Source: Ruegeria arenilitoris | GTDB taxonomy: Bacteria > Pseudomonadota > Alphaproteobacteria > Rhodobacterales > Rhodobacteraceae | DNA length: 64,000 nucleotides | Direction of reading: 5' to 3' | NCBI RefSeq assembly: GCF_013032445.1 | Contig: NZ_WQCA01000003.1 | Location: 310,001 to 374,000, forward strand | Shown here: positions 1 through 8,186 of the stretch, piece after piece | Position numbering within the stretch: position 1 is the stretch's first letter | Layout of the letters: each line of letters starts with the position of its first letter | The notes under the pieces: model-generated | What the model was told of the DNA's origin: nothing | What the model saw: only the letters and a program-made list of their open reading frames with translations | Databases searched by the model: none | Made by a program: the position numbers and the translations under genes

Positions 1-1458
1 CGGCAGCGCCTGCAGCACGTCCTTGCAGAACCCGTTGACGACCAGCGCCACGGCTTCTTCCTCGTCCATGCCGCGCTGACGGCAGTAGAACAGCTGATCG
101 TCGTCCACCTTGGACGTCGTCGCCTCATGCTCAACGCGCGATGAGTTGTTTTTGACCTCGATATACGGAACCGTGTGCGCCCCGCATTTATCGCCGATCA
201 GCAAGCTGTCGCACTGGGTATAGTTGCGGCTGTCCTTGGCTTTCGGGTGCATCGAGACCAAACCACGATAGGTATTCTGCGCCTTGCCAGCGCTGATGCC
301 CTTGGACACGATGCGCGACTTGGTGTTCTTGCCCAGATGGACCATCTTGGTGCCGGTGTCAGCCTGCTGCATGTTGTTTGTGATCGCGATCGAGTAGAAC
401 TCGCCCTGGCTTTCATTGCCGCGCAGGATGCAGGACGGGTATTTCCAGGTCACAGCCGAGCCGGTTTCCACCTGCGTCCACATCACCTTGGACCGGTCCC
501 CCCGACAATCGGCGCGTTTGGTCACAAAGTTGTAGATGCCGCCCTTGCCTTCTTCGTCTCCGGGGAACCAGTTCTGAACGGTCGAGTATTTCACCTCGGC
601 GTCTTCCTCGACGATGATCTCAACCACAGCAGCGTGCAGTTGCGCCGTGTCACGCTGAGGCGCAGTACAGCCTTCCAGATAGGACACGTAGGAACCCTTG
701 TCGGCGATGATCAGGGTACGCTCGAACTGGCCGGTGTTTTCCGCATTGATACGGAAATAGGTGCTCAGTTCCATCGGGCAGCGGACCCCCGGCGGGATAT
801 AGACAAAGGACCCGTCCGAGAACACGGCCGAGTTCAGCGTGGCGTAGAAGTTGTCCGACACAGGAACCACGGTGCCCAGATACTTTTGCACCAGCTCTGG
901 GTGATCCTTGATCGCCTCAGAAATCGAACAGAAGATCACACCGTGCTTGGCCAACTCGTCCTTGAAGGTCGTGCCCACGGAAACCGAGTCGAACACCGCG
1001 TCCACAGCAACCTTGCGGCCCTCGGCAGGCACATCTTCGGCACCTTCGACGCCAGCCAGAATCATCTGTTCTTTCAGCGGGATACCCAGCTTTTCGTATG
1101 TGGCCAGCAGTTTGGGGTCGACCTCATCCAAAGATTTCGGTTTTTCCTCCATCGATTTCGGACGGGCATAGTAGTACTGGTCCTGAAAGTCGATCGGCGG
1201 ATAATGCACCATCGCCCACGTCGGCTCTTCCATCTTGGTCCAGCGTTCAAAGGCCGACAGGCGCCATTCGGTCATCCACTCGGGTTCTTCGTTTTTCTCA
1301 GAGATCAGGCGGACGATATCCGGGTTTACGCCCTTGGGCGCATATTCCATCTCGATATCGGTATCCCAGCCGTATTTGTAAGTGCCAACCTCGCGAACCG
1401 CATCCACGGTTTCCTGATCGACACCTTCTTTTACCTGGGTCTGGTCCAAAGCGGCCAT
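1..1458 (-). CDS. sufB: Fe-S cluster assembly scaffold subunit SufB (3' end outside window)
   Basis: SufB is part of the cytosolic SufBCD scaffold on which [Fe-S] clusters are built with sulfur from a cysteine desulfurase. The reverse-strand frame opens with [19 protein letters not shown] and reads without a stop to the left edge, about 486 residues. Family landmarks are visible: [17 protein letters not shown] near the N-terminus, [20 protein letters not shown] in the middle, and the late [20 protein letters not shown] stretch of the beta-helix core. Only the last few residues should be missing. It lies 18 bp downstream of the cysteine desulfurase gene, in the order iscR - desulfurase - sufB expected for Rhodobacterales suf operons; sufC, sufD and sufS would follow to the left. 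The start chosen is the ATG at 1458. Confidence 0.96.
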   Translation of the reverse strand, partial: MAALDQTQVKEGVDQETVDAVREVGTYKYGWDTDIEMEYAPKGVNPDIVRLISEKNEEPEWMTEWRLSAFERWTKMEEPTWAMVHYPPIDFQDQYYYARPKSMEEKPKSLDEVDPKLLATYEKLGIPLKEQMILAGVEGAEDVPAEGRKVAVDAVFDSVSVGTTFKDELAKHGVIFCSISEAIKDHPELVQKYLGTVVPVSDNFYATLNSAVFSDGSFVYIPPGVRCPMELSTYFRINAENTGQFERTLIIADKGSYVSYLEGCTAPQRDTAQLHAAVVEIIVEEDAEVKYSTVQNWFPGDEEGKGGIYNFVTKRADCRGDRSKVMWTQVETGSAVTWKYPSCILRGNESQGEFYSIAITNNMQQADTGTKMVHLGKNTKSRIVSKGISAGKAQNTYRGLVSMHPKAKDSRNYTQCDSLLIGDKCGAHTVPYIEVKNNSSRVEHEATTSKVDDDQLFYCRQRGMDEEEAVALVVNGFCKDVLQALP

Positions 1459-1476
1459 ATCCTTCACTCCGTCAGA

Positions 1477-2520
1477 TCACGCGGCACGCGCGCGATGCTT
1501 TTTCTCTTTTTCAAGCCACGCTTCGGCGAAGCGCAGCACATCTTCTTCGGTCGTCAGCGGCCCAAGCGACACGCGTATCGCACTGGTAGCCGTGACCTCG
1601 TCATATCCCATTGCCGTTAGAACCGCGCTGGCGCGGACCTTACCGCTGGAACAGGCCGAGCCCGCGCTGACCGCAAACCCAGCCAAGTCCATCTGCATCA
1701 CCTGCGTTTCGCCCTTCCAGCCTGGGGTGGCGAAACACAGTGTATTGGGCAGGCGATCCTGATCTTTCCCGACAAAAATAGTAGATTTAGACCCAGCCTC
1801 AAGGGCCTTTTCTAGAATATTTCTAAATTCCCGGACCTGCTCCCACACGCCATTGGCCAGATCCCGAGCTGCCGCCTCTGCTGCAGCCCCGAACCCCGCG
1901 ATTCCAATGACATTTTCCGTGCCCGAACGACGACCCATTTCCTGGCCTCCGCCCTTGATCTGGGCAGGCAAATCCGTGCCGCGTTTCATCACAACAGCAC
2001 CGATGCCTTTCGGACCACCCAGTTTGTGGGCTGAGATCAACGCCATCTGGGTATCTATCCAGTTGAACGCGACCGGCAGCTTACCAAACGCCTGAGTCGC
2101 ATCGGTTACGGCCAGCCCCTTTGGAAGCTTCTGAACAAGTCCAGTTTCCGAGTTAGCCAATTGCAGGGTCGATGCTTCGGGTTCTGACACCTGAACCTGA
2201 CCGGATTTCGCAACAGGTAAATCCTCAGCAATCCAAGCCCTTACCGCGTCATGCTCAATCGCCGAGCCGTGCAGGTTCCGACCACCCAGTGCCAACGCCG
2301 CCCCCTCGGTCGAGCCCGAGGTAAACACGATATCCGCCCGATCGGCACCAAAAGCGGATGCAATTTGCGCCCGCGCGCGTTCAACCACCGCCTTGGCGGC
2401 GCGCCCCTCGGCATGGACCGAGGACGGGTTTCCGCACAACTCCATCGCCGCAATCATCGCATCGCGCGCCTCGGGACGCAGAGGAGTTGTCGCGTTATGA
2501 TCCAGGTAAATGCGAGTCAT
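1477..2520 (-). CDS. Cysteine desulfurase (class V aminotransferase, NifS/IscS type)
   Basis: This PLP enzyme removes sulfur from L-cysteine as an enzyme-bound persulfide and passes it to the Suf scaffold. The 347-residue protein has the N-terminal YLDHNATTPL motif, the PLP-binding lysine in SAHKLGGPKG (about K166) and the catalytic cysteine in SAGSACSSGK (about C290). It is somewhat shorter than IscS (about 400 residues) and has a short segment around the active-site Cys. It sits between iscR and sufB, all on the minus strand with short gaps, so it is most likely the first enzyme of the suf operon. Whether it or a downstream SufS is the main sulfur donor cannot be seen here. Confidence 0.93.
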   Translation of the reverse strand: MTRIYLDHNATTPLRPEARDAMIAAMELCGNPSSVHAEGRAAKAVVERARAQIASAFGADRADIVFTSGSTEGAALALGGRNLHGSAIEHDAVRAWIAEDLPVAKSGQVQVSEPEASTLQLANSETGLVQKLPKGLAVTDATQAFGKLPVAFNWIDTQMALISAHKLGGPKGIGAVVMKRGTDLPAQIKGGGQEMGRRSGTENVIGIAGFGAAAEAAARDLANGVWEQVREFRNILEKALEAGSKSTIFVGKDQDRLPNTLCFATPGWKGETQVMQMDLAGFAVSAGSACSSGKVRASAVLTAMGYDEVTATSAIRVSLGPLTTEEDVLRFAEAWLEKEKKHRARAA

Positions 2521-2577
2521 GGATTCACCTTTTTCAAAACGCGAAACCCTGAATTGCCGGATACATGCTGCATCACA

Positions 2578-3036
2578 TCACTCATCAACAATGGCAAACA
2601 GGCTGGGCACGGCAGGACACGGAGCAAGATCGTTTTTGATCACATCCGACAGCCGCGTCTGGTGCAGGAAAACATAGACATGCGCGCTGAGGCTTTCCCA
2701 CAAACGGTTGGTCAGCGATTGAGCCCGGCTTCCCGACGACGCGCCAGACGCGCCTGCGCCTTTCTGCAAGGCATCAACTGTTTCATCCACGGCTGCTAGA
2801 ACTTCAACCACGCGAATTTCCGATGCCGGACGCGCCAAACGATATCCCCCACCCGGCCCACGAACTGAAGACACCAGATCAGCGCGGCGGAGTTTGACAA
2901 AAAGTTGCTCCAGATACGGCAGCGAAATATCTTGCCGCTCCGAGATTTCCCCCAATGTCACAAGGGTATCCTGAGGTTGAGTAGCGATATCGGCCAATGC
3001 AACCATTGCATAACGACCTTTGGTCGAAAGCTTCAT
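2578..3036 (-). CDS. iscR: Rrf2-family Fe-S regulator IscR (single-cysteine type)
   Basis: IscR-like repressors sense Fe-S status and control suf/isc genes. The 152-residue protein starts MKLSTKGRYAMVALADIA, the classic Rrf2 winged-helix opening, followed by the recognition-helix region LPYLEQLFVKLRRADLV and the wing VRGPGGGYRLARP. E. coli IscR binds its cluster with three cysteines near residues 92-104. Here that segment is Ala/Gly/Ser-rich with no cysteine, and the only Cys in the protein is about C140 (LAPCPAV). The Rhodobacter sphaeroides IscR has been described as a single-cysteine Fe-S protein, so this pattern is expected in the clade rather than a defect. It heads the suf operon and probably regulates it and itself. 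Confidence 0.92.
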   Translation of the reverse strand: MKLSTKGRYAMVALADIATQPQDTLVTLGEISERQDISLPYLEQLFVKLRRADLVSSVRGPGGGYRLARPASEIRVVEVLAAVDETVDALQKGAGASGASSGSRAQSLTNRLWESLSAHVYVFLHQTRLSDVIKNDLAPCPAVPSLFAIVDE

Positions 3037-3132
3037 TGTCTACTCCTCTTGGCAGATACCGCGCGAAAACATTGACGCCGCCGCCGCCAGTGCGTATCTC
3101 CGACAGGCAGCAACTTGCGCAAAGCAACATAA

Positions 3133-3147
3133 TTAGAACCGTTCTAA
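3133..3147. promoter_or_regulatory. Perfect 15-bp palindrome, probable iron-responsive operator
   Basis: TTAGAACCGTTCTAA is a 7-1-7 perfect inverted repeat in the divergent region between iscR (start 3036) and the alpha/beta hydrolase (start 3214). It resembles the ICE/Irr-box class (TTAGAA-N3-TTCTAA) described for alphaproteobacterial iron regulation, as I recall the consensus. Its position, about 97 bp before iscR, fits an operator for the suf operon. IscR itself or another regulator could bind instead. Confidence 0.6.
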
Positions 3148-3213
3148 GGTGCCTGACGATAACCGTCAAGTATATCCCGGCGCCAAGAAGAAAAAGACAG
3201 GACCAAAGCACAC

Positions 3214-3867
3214 ATGCCCGAGGTGATTTTTCCCGGACCCGAAGGCCGCCTGGAAGGCCGTTACCACCCGCAAAAGGAAAAAGACGCACCGATCGCCATC
3301 GTGCTTCACCCGCATCCACAGTTTGGCGGGACCATGAACAACAAGGTGGTCTACAACCTGCATTATGCGTTCTACAACATGGGTTTCACCGTGTTGCGCT
3401 TTAACTTCCGTGGCGTCGGTCGCAGCCAAGGCGAATACGATCAAGGCGTGGGTGAGCTAAGCGATGCCGCTTCGGCGCTGGACTACCTGCAGTCAATGAA
3501 CAGCAACTCAAAACACTGCTGGGTCGCCGGTTTCTCTTTTGGGGCGTGGATCGGGATGCAACTTCTGATGCGCCGCCCCGAAATCACCGGCTTTATCAGC
3601 GTGTCGCCGCCGGCCAACATGTACGATTTTTCGTTCCTGGCACCCTGCCCGTCCTCTGGCCTGATCATCAATGGCTCGGCTGACCGTGTAGCGCCACCGA
3701 CAGACACGACCTCGCTGGTGAACAAACTTCACGAACAAAAAGGTATCACCATCACCCATAATGAAGTGGAAGGCGCCGACCACTTCTTCCAGGACCGTCA
3801 CATGGACACACTGATCACTGATGTCAGCGACTATGTAAAACGCCGCCTGACCGAGAACACGCGTTAA
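3214..3867 (+). CDS. Alpha/beta-hydrolase (serine hydrolase, YjfP/dienelactone-hydrolase-like)
   Basis: A 217-residue cytosolic hydrolase with the nucleophile elbow GFSFG (Ser about 108), an oxyanion-region motif LHPHPQFGGTMNN (about 31-43), the acid in NGSADRVAPP (Asp about 158) and the histidine in GADHFF (about 190). These form a complete catalytic triad, but the substrate cannot be inferred. The opening VIFPGPEGRLEGRYHP and HPHPQFGGTM are typical of a conserved proteobacterial subgroup whose members are annotated only as hydrolases. Its TAA stop overlaps the ATG of the next gene (TAATG), so it is translationally coupled to a small protein and a tandem-HD protein. Confidence 0.85.
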   Translation: MPEVIFPGPEGRLEGRYHPQKEKDAPIAIVLHPHPQFGGTMNNKVVYNLHYAFYNMGFTVLRFNFRGVGRSQGEYDQGVGELSDAASALDYLQSMNSNSKHCWVAGFSFGAWIGMQLLMRRPEITGFISVSPPANMYDFSFLAPCPSSGLIINGSADRVAPPTDTTSLVNKLHEQKGITITHNEVEGADHFFQDRHMDTLITDVSDYVKRRLTENTR

Positions 3868-4112
3868 TGTCCGACACCATCACCACCCTCGCAGCGAAGC
3901 TGGCCGAGGACACTATGAAAGTGATGGACGAAACCGGAGAAGACCGCTTCTATGTTGAAGTGGGCGATCTCTTGGGGGCGTCCTCTCAGACTTTGGAAGA
4001 AGCGTTTCTGACCGAAATCCGCGTCCGTTTGTCCGAGCGCAAAGCCCGCCAGTTTGTGATCAAACGACTTACCGAACACCGCGCGAAAACAAAGGCAATT
4101 GAAAAGAAATGA
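3867..4112 (+). CDS. Small conserved hypothetical protein (81 aa)
   Basis: An 81-residue acidic-then-basic helical protein with no recognised motif, signal peptide or membrane segment. Its start overlaps the hydrolase stop by one base and its TGA overlaps the ATG of the following HD-domain gene (ATGA), so the three genes almost certainly form one transcript. The tight coupling and a plausible reading frame with chromosomal codon use support a real gene; I do not recognise a function. Confidence 0.75.
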   Translation: MSDTITTLAAKLAEDTMKVMDETGEDRFYVEVGDLLGASSQTLEEAFLTEIRVRLSERKARQFVIKRLTEHRAKTKAIEKK

Positions 4113-5266
4113 ACTCCAGGTTGTCCGCGCAAATCGAATTCCTGAAACGCGCGGACAGCCTGAAATCGGTTGATCGCGCCAACTTCCTGCTGGATCAGTC
4201 CCGCCCTGAAAACGCGGCCGAGCATAGCTGGCAACTGGCGCTTTGGGCGCTGGTGATGCAACCCTTGGCCGATACAGATGTCAGCATCGACCGGGTCATC
4301 CGGATGTTGTTGTTGCATGATCTGGTCGAGATCATAGTTGGTGACCACCCGATCCACCTGCAAACAGACTGGCAGGCCGTCGAGCGGCTTGAAAACGCCG
4401 CCGCAGCCGAGTTGTTTGGCCTGTTGCCCACGGATCAAGCTGCGACCTGCCTTGCCTTGTGGCAGGAGTTCGAGGCCGACCAAAGCCCGGACGCGAAATT
4501 CGCCAAATATCTGGATCGTTGCCAGCCGATGTTCCAGGTCCTTTGCGCGCCCAATCCAATGCCAGAACACCGGGCAATCGTGCAGGACAACCTGAACGGT
4601 GGGCGCGCGGCCTATCTGAAGACCGAGTTTCCCGAAGCCCATGCCGCCGCCCAGAGCCTGCTGGATGGCAATCAGCCAGCTGAAACCACGTTCTCGACTC
4701 GCCTTACCTTTCTTGCAGAGACCGACCAGTTGAAATCGGTTTTCCGCGCCTCGCGCCTGCTCAGCGGTGAACGGTTCGAAAATTCGGCCGAGCATTCGTG
4801 GCATATCATGCTGTACGCTTGGATACTGGCGGAACACGCAGCACCAGGCGTTTCGATCGACCGCGCACTGAAAATGCTGTTGCTGCACGATATCGTCGAG
4901 ATCGACGCCGGAGACCATCCGATCCACGGTCAAGTCGACCACGCCGCGCAAGAAGCCGAAGAACAGGCGGCAGCCGAACGCCTGTTTGGGTTACTGCCGG
5001 ATGATCAAAAATCAGATTTTATGTCCTTGTGGTACGAATTCGAAGCCGCCGACAGCCCGGACGCCCGCTTTGCAAAGGCCATAGATCGCTTTCAGGCCCC
5101 GGTCGGCAATCTTGCCACGGGCGGTGGATCATGGACAGATTACAACGTCACCTACGCCCAGATCGAACAGCGTGTTGGCACCCCGGTACGGCGCGGAGCG
5201 CCAGGTCTGTGGGCGTGGCTTCAGCCGCAGCTTGACGCCTTTTTTGCTGCTACAACCAATTCGTAG
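4109..5266 (+). CDS. Tandem HD-domain phosphohydrolase (two HDDC2/YfbR-like domains)
   Basis: The 385-residue protein contains two similar HD domains in a row. Domain 1 has ENAAEHSW (His about 39) and MLLLHDLVEI (His-Asp about 70-71); domain 2 has ENSAEHSW (His about 229) and MLLLHDIVEI (about 260-261). The key residues are offset by exactly 190, and both halves keep the GDHPIH extension and a C-terminal ALWQEFEA / SLWYEFEA segment. Single-domain relatives (YfbR, HDDC2) are metal-dependent 5'-deoxynucleotidases, so a nucleotide phosphohydrolase is the likely activity. Both metal sites look intact. The usual family length is near 190-200 residues, so this is an internal duplication or fusion. 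Confidence 0.85.
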   Translation: MNSRLSAQIEFLKRADSLKSVDRANFLLDQSRPENAAEHSWQLALWALVMQPLADTDVSIDRVIRMLLLHDLVEIIVGDHPIHLQTDWQAVERLENAAAAELFGLLPTDQAATCLALWQEFEADQSPDAKFAKYLDRCQPMFQVLCAPNPMPEHRAIVQDNLNGGRAAYLKTEFPEAHAAAQSLLDGNQPAETTFSTRLTFLAETDQLKSVFRASRLLSGERFENSAEHSWHIMLYAWILAEHAAPGVSIDRALKMLLLHDIVEIDAGDHPIHGQVDHAAQEAEEQAAAERLFGLLPDDQKSDFMSLWYEFEAADSPDARFAKAIDRFQAPVGNLATGGGSWTDYNVTYAQIEQRVGTPVRRGAPGLWAWLQPQLDAFFAATTNS

Positions 5267-5275
5267 GCAAAAGAA

Positions 5276-5297
5276 AAAGAGGCCCAAAGGCCTCTTT
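5276..5297 (-). terminator. Rho-independent terminator
   Basis: AAAGAGGCC, loop CAAA, GGCCTCTTT: a perfect 9-bp stem. Read on the minus strand the stem is followed by TTTTCTTTTG, so it best terminates the 43-residue peptide gene at 5319-5450. It may also stop the plus-strand HD gene that ends at 5266, although the T-run on that side is weak. Confidence 0.75.
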
Positions 5298-5318
5298 CCC
5301 CCGTGTTTCAGCAGACGC

Positions 5319-5450
5319 TCAAACCTTATCACTATCTAACCGTTCAACAAACTTGGCCGCATTTTTGTCGACGGACCCCCCGCCTGCAAGCCACCCGAGC
5401 GCTACGATCAATGCCGAAACTAAAACGATATACTTGGCAAACTTCGTCAT
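5319..5450 (-). CDS. Small single-pass membrane peptide (43 aa)
   Basis: A short frame from ATG 5450 to TGA 5319 encodes 43 residues beginning MTKFAKYIVLVSALIVALGW, i.e. two lysines followed by one hydrophobic helix, then a charged tail ending LDSDKV. A strong hairpin terminator follows the stop at once on the same strand, which supports a real transcript. The ribosome-binding site is weak (GTGAG). Function unknown; it is divergent from the SMR exporter. Confidence 0.5.
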   Translation of the reverse strand: MTKFAKYIVLVSALIVALGWLAGGGSVDKNAAKFVERLDSDKV

Positions 5451-5656
5451 GAAAAACACTCACATAACAAAAACCTTTAAAAACAAATGCTTTTTATCAT
5501 GTAGGTTTGCAAAATGACAGTCAGGTTATCCTGACCTTACGACAGCTGTCAGTATCGGCTCTTTCGTTTTCACAAGGCCGGTGGCATCGAGATTTCTCTT
5601 GCCCGTGCGGCTGATTTCGTGCTCAACCTCGCAAAACTTTTGTCGAGAACCTCACC
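5451..5656. promoter_or_regulatory. Divergent intergenic region with two palindromes
   Basis: Between the small peptide gene and the SMR gene lie GTCAGG-TTAT-CCTGAC (5520-5535) and the perfect palindrome GACAGCTGTC (5541-5550), together flanked by TGACAG and CTGTCA. Such paired sites are typical of operators for a small-molecule-responsive repressor, but no regulator gene is adjacent. The loops do not match the ACGR loops of a guanidine-II riboswitch. The rest of the stretch shows nothing recognisable. Confidence 0.35.
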
Positions 5657-5992
5657 GTGCCCCATGCTTATCTGATCCTGTTTCTGGCGGTCATCGCCGA
5701 GACCATCGGTACCACGGCCCTGCAGGCCAGCCAGCAGTTCAGCCGCCTCTGGCCGTCTGTTCTGGTCGTTGTCAGCTATGGCATCGCTTTTTATCTTCTG
5801 GGTTTGACGCTGAAATTCATGCCGGTTGGCATCGTCTACGCGATCTGGTCCGGCCTTGGCATCGTGTTCATCGCGATCATCGGCTTTATCGTCTTCGGGC
5901 AAAGACTGGACTGGCCGGCGGTCCTTGGACTGACGATGATTCTGGCCGGAATTCTGATCATTCACCTGTTTTCCAAGACCGCTGGCCACTGA
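5657..5992 (+). CDS. SMR-family multidrug exporter (EmrE/Qac type)
   Basis: A 111-residue four-helix inner-membrane exporter that trades protons for cationic compounds as an antiparallel dimer. The essential glutamate of helix 1 is present in IAETIGTTAL (about E15), as are the helix-3 motif GIVYAIWSGLGIV and the FGQRLDWPA segment, which match EmrE closely. The RLWPS motif after helix 1 points to the EmrE/Qac subtype rather than the guanidine exporter Gdx. The frame begins with GTG at 5657; the nearby ATG at 5664 is out of frame. It stands alone between typA and the divergent small peptide. Confidence 0.9.
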   Translation: MPHAYLILFLAVIAETIGTTALQASQQFSRLWPSVLVVVSYGIAFYLLGLTLKFMPVGIVYAIWSGLGIVFIAIIGFIVFGQRLDWPAVLGLTMILAGILIIHLFSKTAGH

Positions 5993-6068
5993 TCACCGGT
6001 TAGGGCTGGCCTATTTGGTCAAACCGCGCTATGCGCGCGGCAACTTCCCGTTCAAAGGCTGACCTCTC

Positions 6069-7886
6069 ATGGACCTGCGCAACATCGCAATCATCGCTCA
6101 CGTGGACCACGGCAAGACGACCCTGGTGGATGAGCTGCTCAAACAATCCGGCGCGTTCCGGGAAAATCAGGCTGTGGCCGAACGCGCCATGGACAGCAAT
6201 GACCTCGAGCGCGAGCGCGGGATCACCATCCTTGCCAAGGCCACTTCGGTCGAATGGAAAGGCACGCGTATAAACATCGTCGATACCCCCGGCCACGCCG
6301 ATTTCGGTGGCGAAGTCGAGCGAATCCTCAGCATGGTCGACGGCGTTGTCCTTTTGGTTGACGCAGCCGAAGGCCCGATGCCGCAGACAAAGTTCGTGAC
6401 CTCGAAGGCGCTAGCTCTGGGCCTGCGTCCCATCGTCGTTCTGAACAAAGTCGACAAGCCCGATGCCGAACCCGACCGGGCGCTGGACGAATGTTTCGAC
6501 TTGTTCGCCAACCTTGGCGCTGACGACGACCAGCTGGATTTCCCGGCCATGTATGCCTCGGGCCGTTCGGGCTGGGCCGATATGGAGTTGGACGGACCGC
6601 GCCAGGACCTGACCGCCCTGTTCGACCTGATCGTCGATCACGTGCCTGCCCCGAAACAGGCCGACATGAAAGACGAGCCCTTCCGGATGCTGGCCACTAC
6701 GCTGGGCAGCGACCCGTTCATCGGTCGCATCCTGACCGGTCGCGTGGAAAGCGGTACGCTGAAGGCCGGTGACAGCCTCAAAGCGTTGTCGCGCGACGGC
6801 ACACTGATCGAAAACTTCCGCGCGTCGAAAATCCTGGCCTTCCGCGGTCTGGCCCAACAGCCTATCGACGTCGCCGAAGCGGGTGACATCGTCACCATCG
6901 CGGGCATGAGCAAGGCAACAGTGGCCGACTCGCTGGTGTCGCCGCAGGTTGAAGAGGCCCTGCCCGCGCAGCCGATCGATCCGCCGACCATCACCGTGAC
7001 CTTCGGCATTAACGATTCGCCCTTGGCCGGACGTGACGGCAAAAAAGTGCAGTCGCGTGTGATCCGCGACCGCCTGATGAAAGAGGCTGAATCCAACGTC
7101 GCCATCCGCATCACCGACACCCCCGGCGGTGAGGCTTTTGAGGTTGCCGGTCGCGGCGAATTGCAGATGGGCGTTCTGATCGAGAACATGCGCCGCGAAG
7201 GGTTCGAACTCAGCATCTCGCGCCCGCAGGTTCTGTTCCGTGACGAGGACGGCCAGCGCATGGAGCCCATCGAAGAGGTCACCATCGACGTGGACGATGA
7301 ATTCTCGGGCGCCGTGATCGAAAAAATTACAGGTGCACGCAAAGGCGAACTGGCCGAGATGCGCCCCGCCGGCGCTGGCAAAACCCGTATCATCGCACAT
7401 GTACCCTCTCGTGGTTTGATCGGATATCATGGCGAATTCCTGACGGACACCCGCGGCACCGGCGTGCTGAACCGCGTGTTCCACGGCTGGGCGGCCCACA
7501 AAGGCCCGATCCCTGGCCGTCGTGCAGGCGTTCTTATCTCGATGGAGAATGGTCAGGCCGTCGCCTACGCTCTGTGGAACCTGGAAGAGCGTGGCCGCAT
7601 GTTCGTTGGGCCGCAGGCTGATGTCTATCAGGGTATGGTGATCGGTGAGCATTCGCGGGATAACGACCTTGAGGTTAACCCGCTCAAGGGCAAAAAGCTG
7701 ACCAACGTACGCGCCAGCGGTTCCGACGACGCGGTCCGGCTGACCCCCCACGTTCAGTTTTCGCTGGAAGAAGCCATCGCGTATATCGACGATGACGAAC
7801 TGGTCGAAGTAACACCTAACGCAGTACGCCTGCGCAAACGGTTTCTCGATCCGCACGAACGCAAGCGCATGGCAAAATCTGCCTAG
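6069..7886 (+). CDS. typA: Ribosome-associated GTPase TypA/BipA
   Basis: A 605-residue translational GTPase of the EF-G family that acts in ribosome assembly and stress or cold response. Visible G motifs are AHVDHGKTT (G1), RERGITI (G2 region), [12 protein letters not shown] (G3) and NKVDKPDA (G4). These are followed by the beta-barrel domain II, the EF-G-like [18 protein letters not shown] region and the TypA-specific C-terminal domain ([19 protein letters not shown]). Length is standard. A clean terminator follows at 7974. Confidence 0.97.
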   Translation: MDLRNIAIIAHVDHGKTTLVDELLKQSGAFRENQAVAERAMDSNDLERERGITILAKATSVEWKGTRINIVDTPGHADFGGEVERILSMVDGVVLLVDAAEGPMPQTKFVTSKALALGLRPIVVLNKVDKPDAEPDRALDECFDLFANLGADDDQLDFPAMYASGRSGWADMELDGPRQDLTALFDLIVDHVPAPKQADMKDEPFRMLATTLGSDPFIGRILTGRVESGTLKAGDSLKALSRDGTLIENFRASKILAFRGLAQQPIDVAEAGDIVTIAGMSKATVADSLVSPQVEEALPAQPIDPPTITVTFGINDSPLAGRDGKKVQSRVIRDRLMKEAESNVAIRITDTPGGEAFEVAGRGELQMGVLIENMRREGFELSISRPQVLFRDEDGQRMEPIEEVTIDVDDEFSGAVIEKITGARKGELAEMRPAGAGKTRIIAHVPSRGLIGYHGEFLTDTRGTGVLNRVFHGWAAHKGPIPGRRAGVLISMENGQAVAYALWNLEERGRMFVGPQADVYQGMVIGEHSRDNDLEVNPLKGKKLTNVRASGSDDAVRLTPHVQFSLEEAIAYIDDDELVEVTPNAVRLRKRFLDPHERKRMAKSA

Positions 7887-8186
7887 AGTTGACTGTGAAA
7901 TTGTTCACGTTTGTGAAACAATACTTCAACAGAGGCATTTTTACATCCCATTCCAAGCATTGAACGCCAGAACAGCCCGCCAATATGGCGGGCTTTCTTT
8001 TTGGTTTCAAGTCACTTTCCCCTTATAGTTGCGCATAATATAAGTCGCTCGCCTTAAGCTCCCCTTGCAATTGCGTCAAAAACTGGATGTAATTAGGGTA
8101 TAAAGATGGCACGTTTTTTTTTGTAAGCCATGTATCTCCACAGTTGTTGTGAAGAAGTTTGTAACGAGTATTGAAGGAGTGGCGCT
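7887..8186. other. Intergenic region between typA and the repeat-protein gene
   Basis: This 300-bp stretch holds the typA terminator (7974-8002) and then AT-rich sequence leading to the next gene, with a good ribosome-binding site (GAAGGAG) just before 8187. I see no further gene or clear promoter match. Confidence 0.5.
7974..8002 (+). terminator. Rho-independent terminator of typA
   Basis: AGCCCGCCA, loop ATA, TGGCGGGCT followed by TTCTTTTT: a perfect 9-bp GC-rich stem and a T-run, about 90 bp after the typA stop. Confidence 0.9.

Noticed and set aside
175-1620. Long plus-strand open frame opposite sufB
   Set aside because: The minus strand encodes a clear SufB with family motifs; the plus frame is an antisense shadow favoured by high GC.
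5520-5550. Guanidine-II riboswitch before the SMR gene
   Set aside because: There are two small inverted repeats, but the loops lack the ACGR motif and the pump is of EmrE rather than Gdx type.
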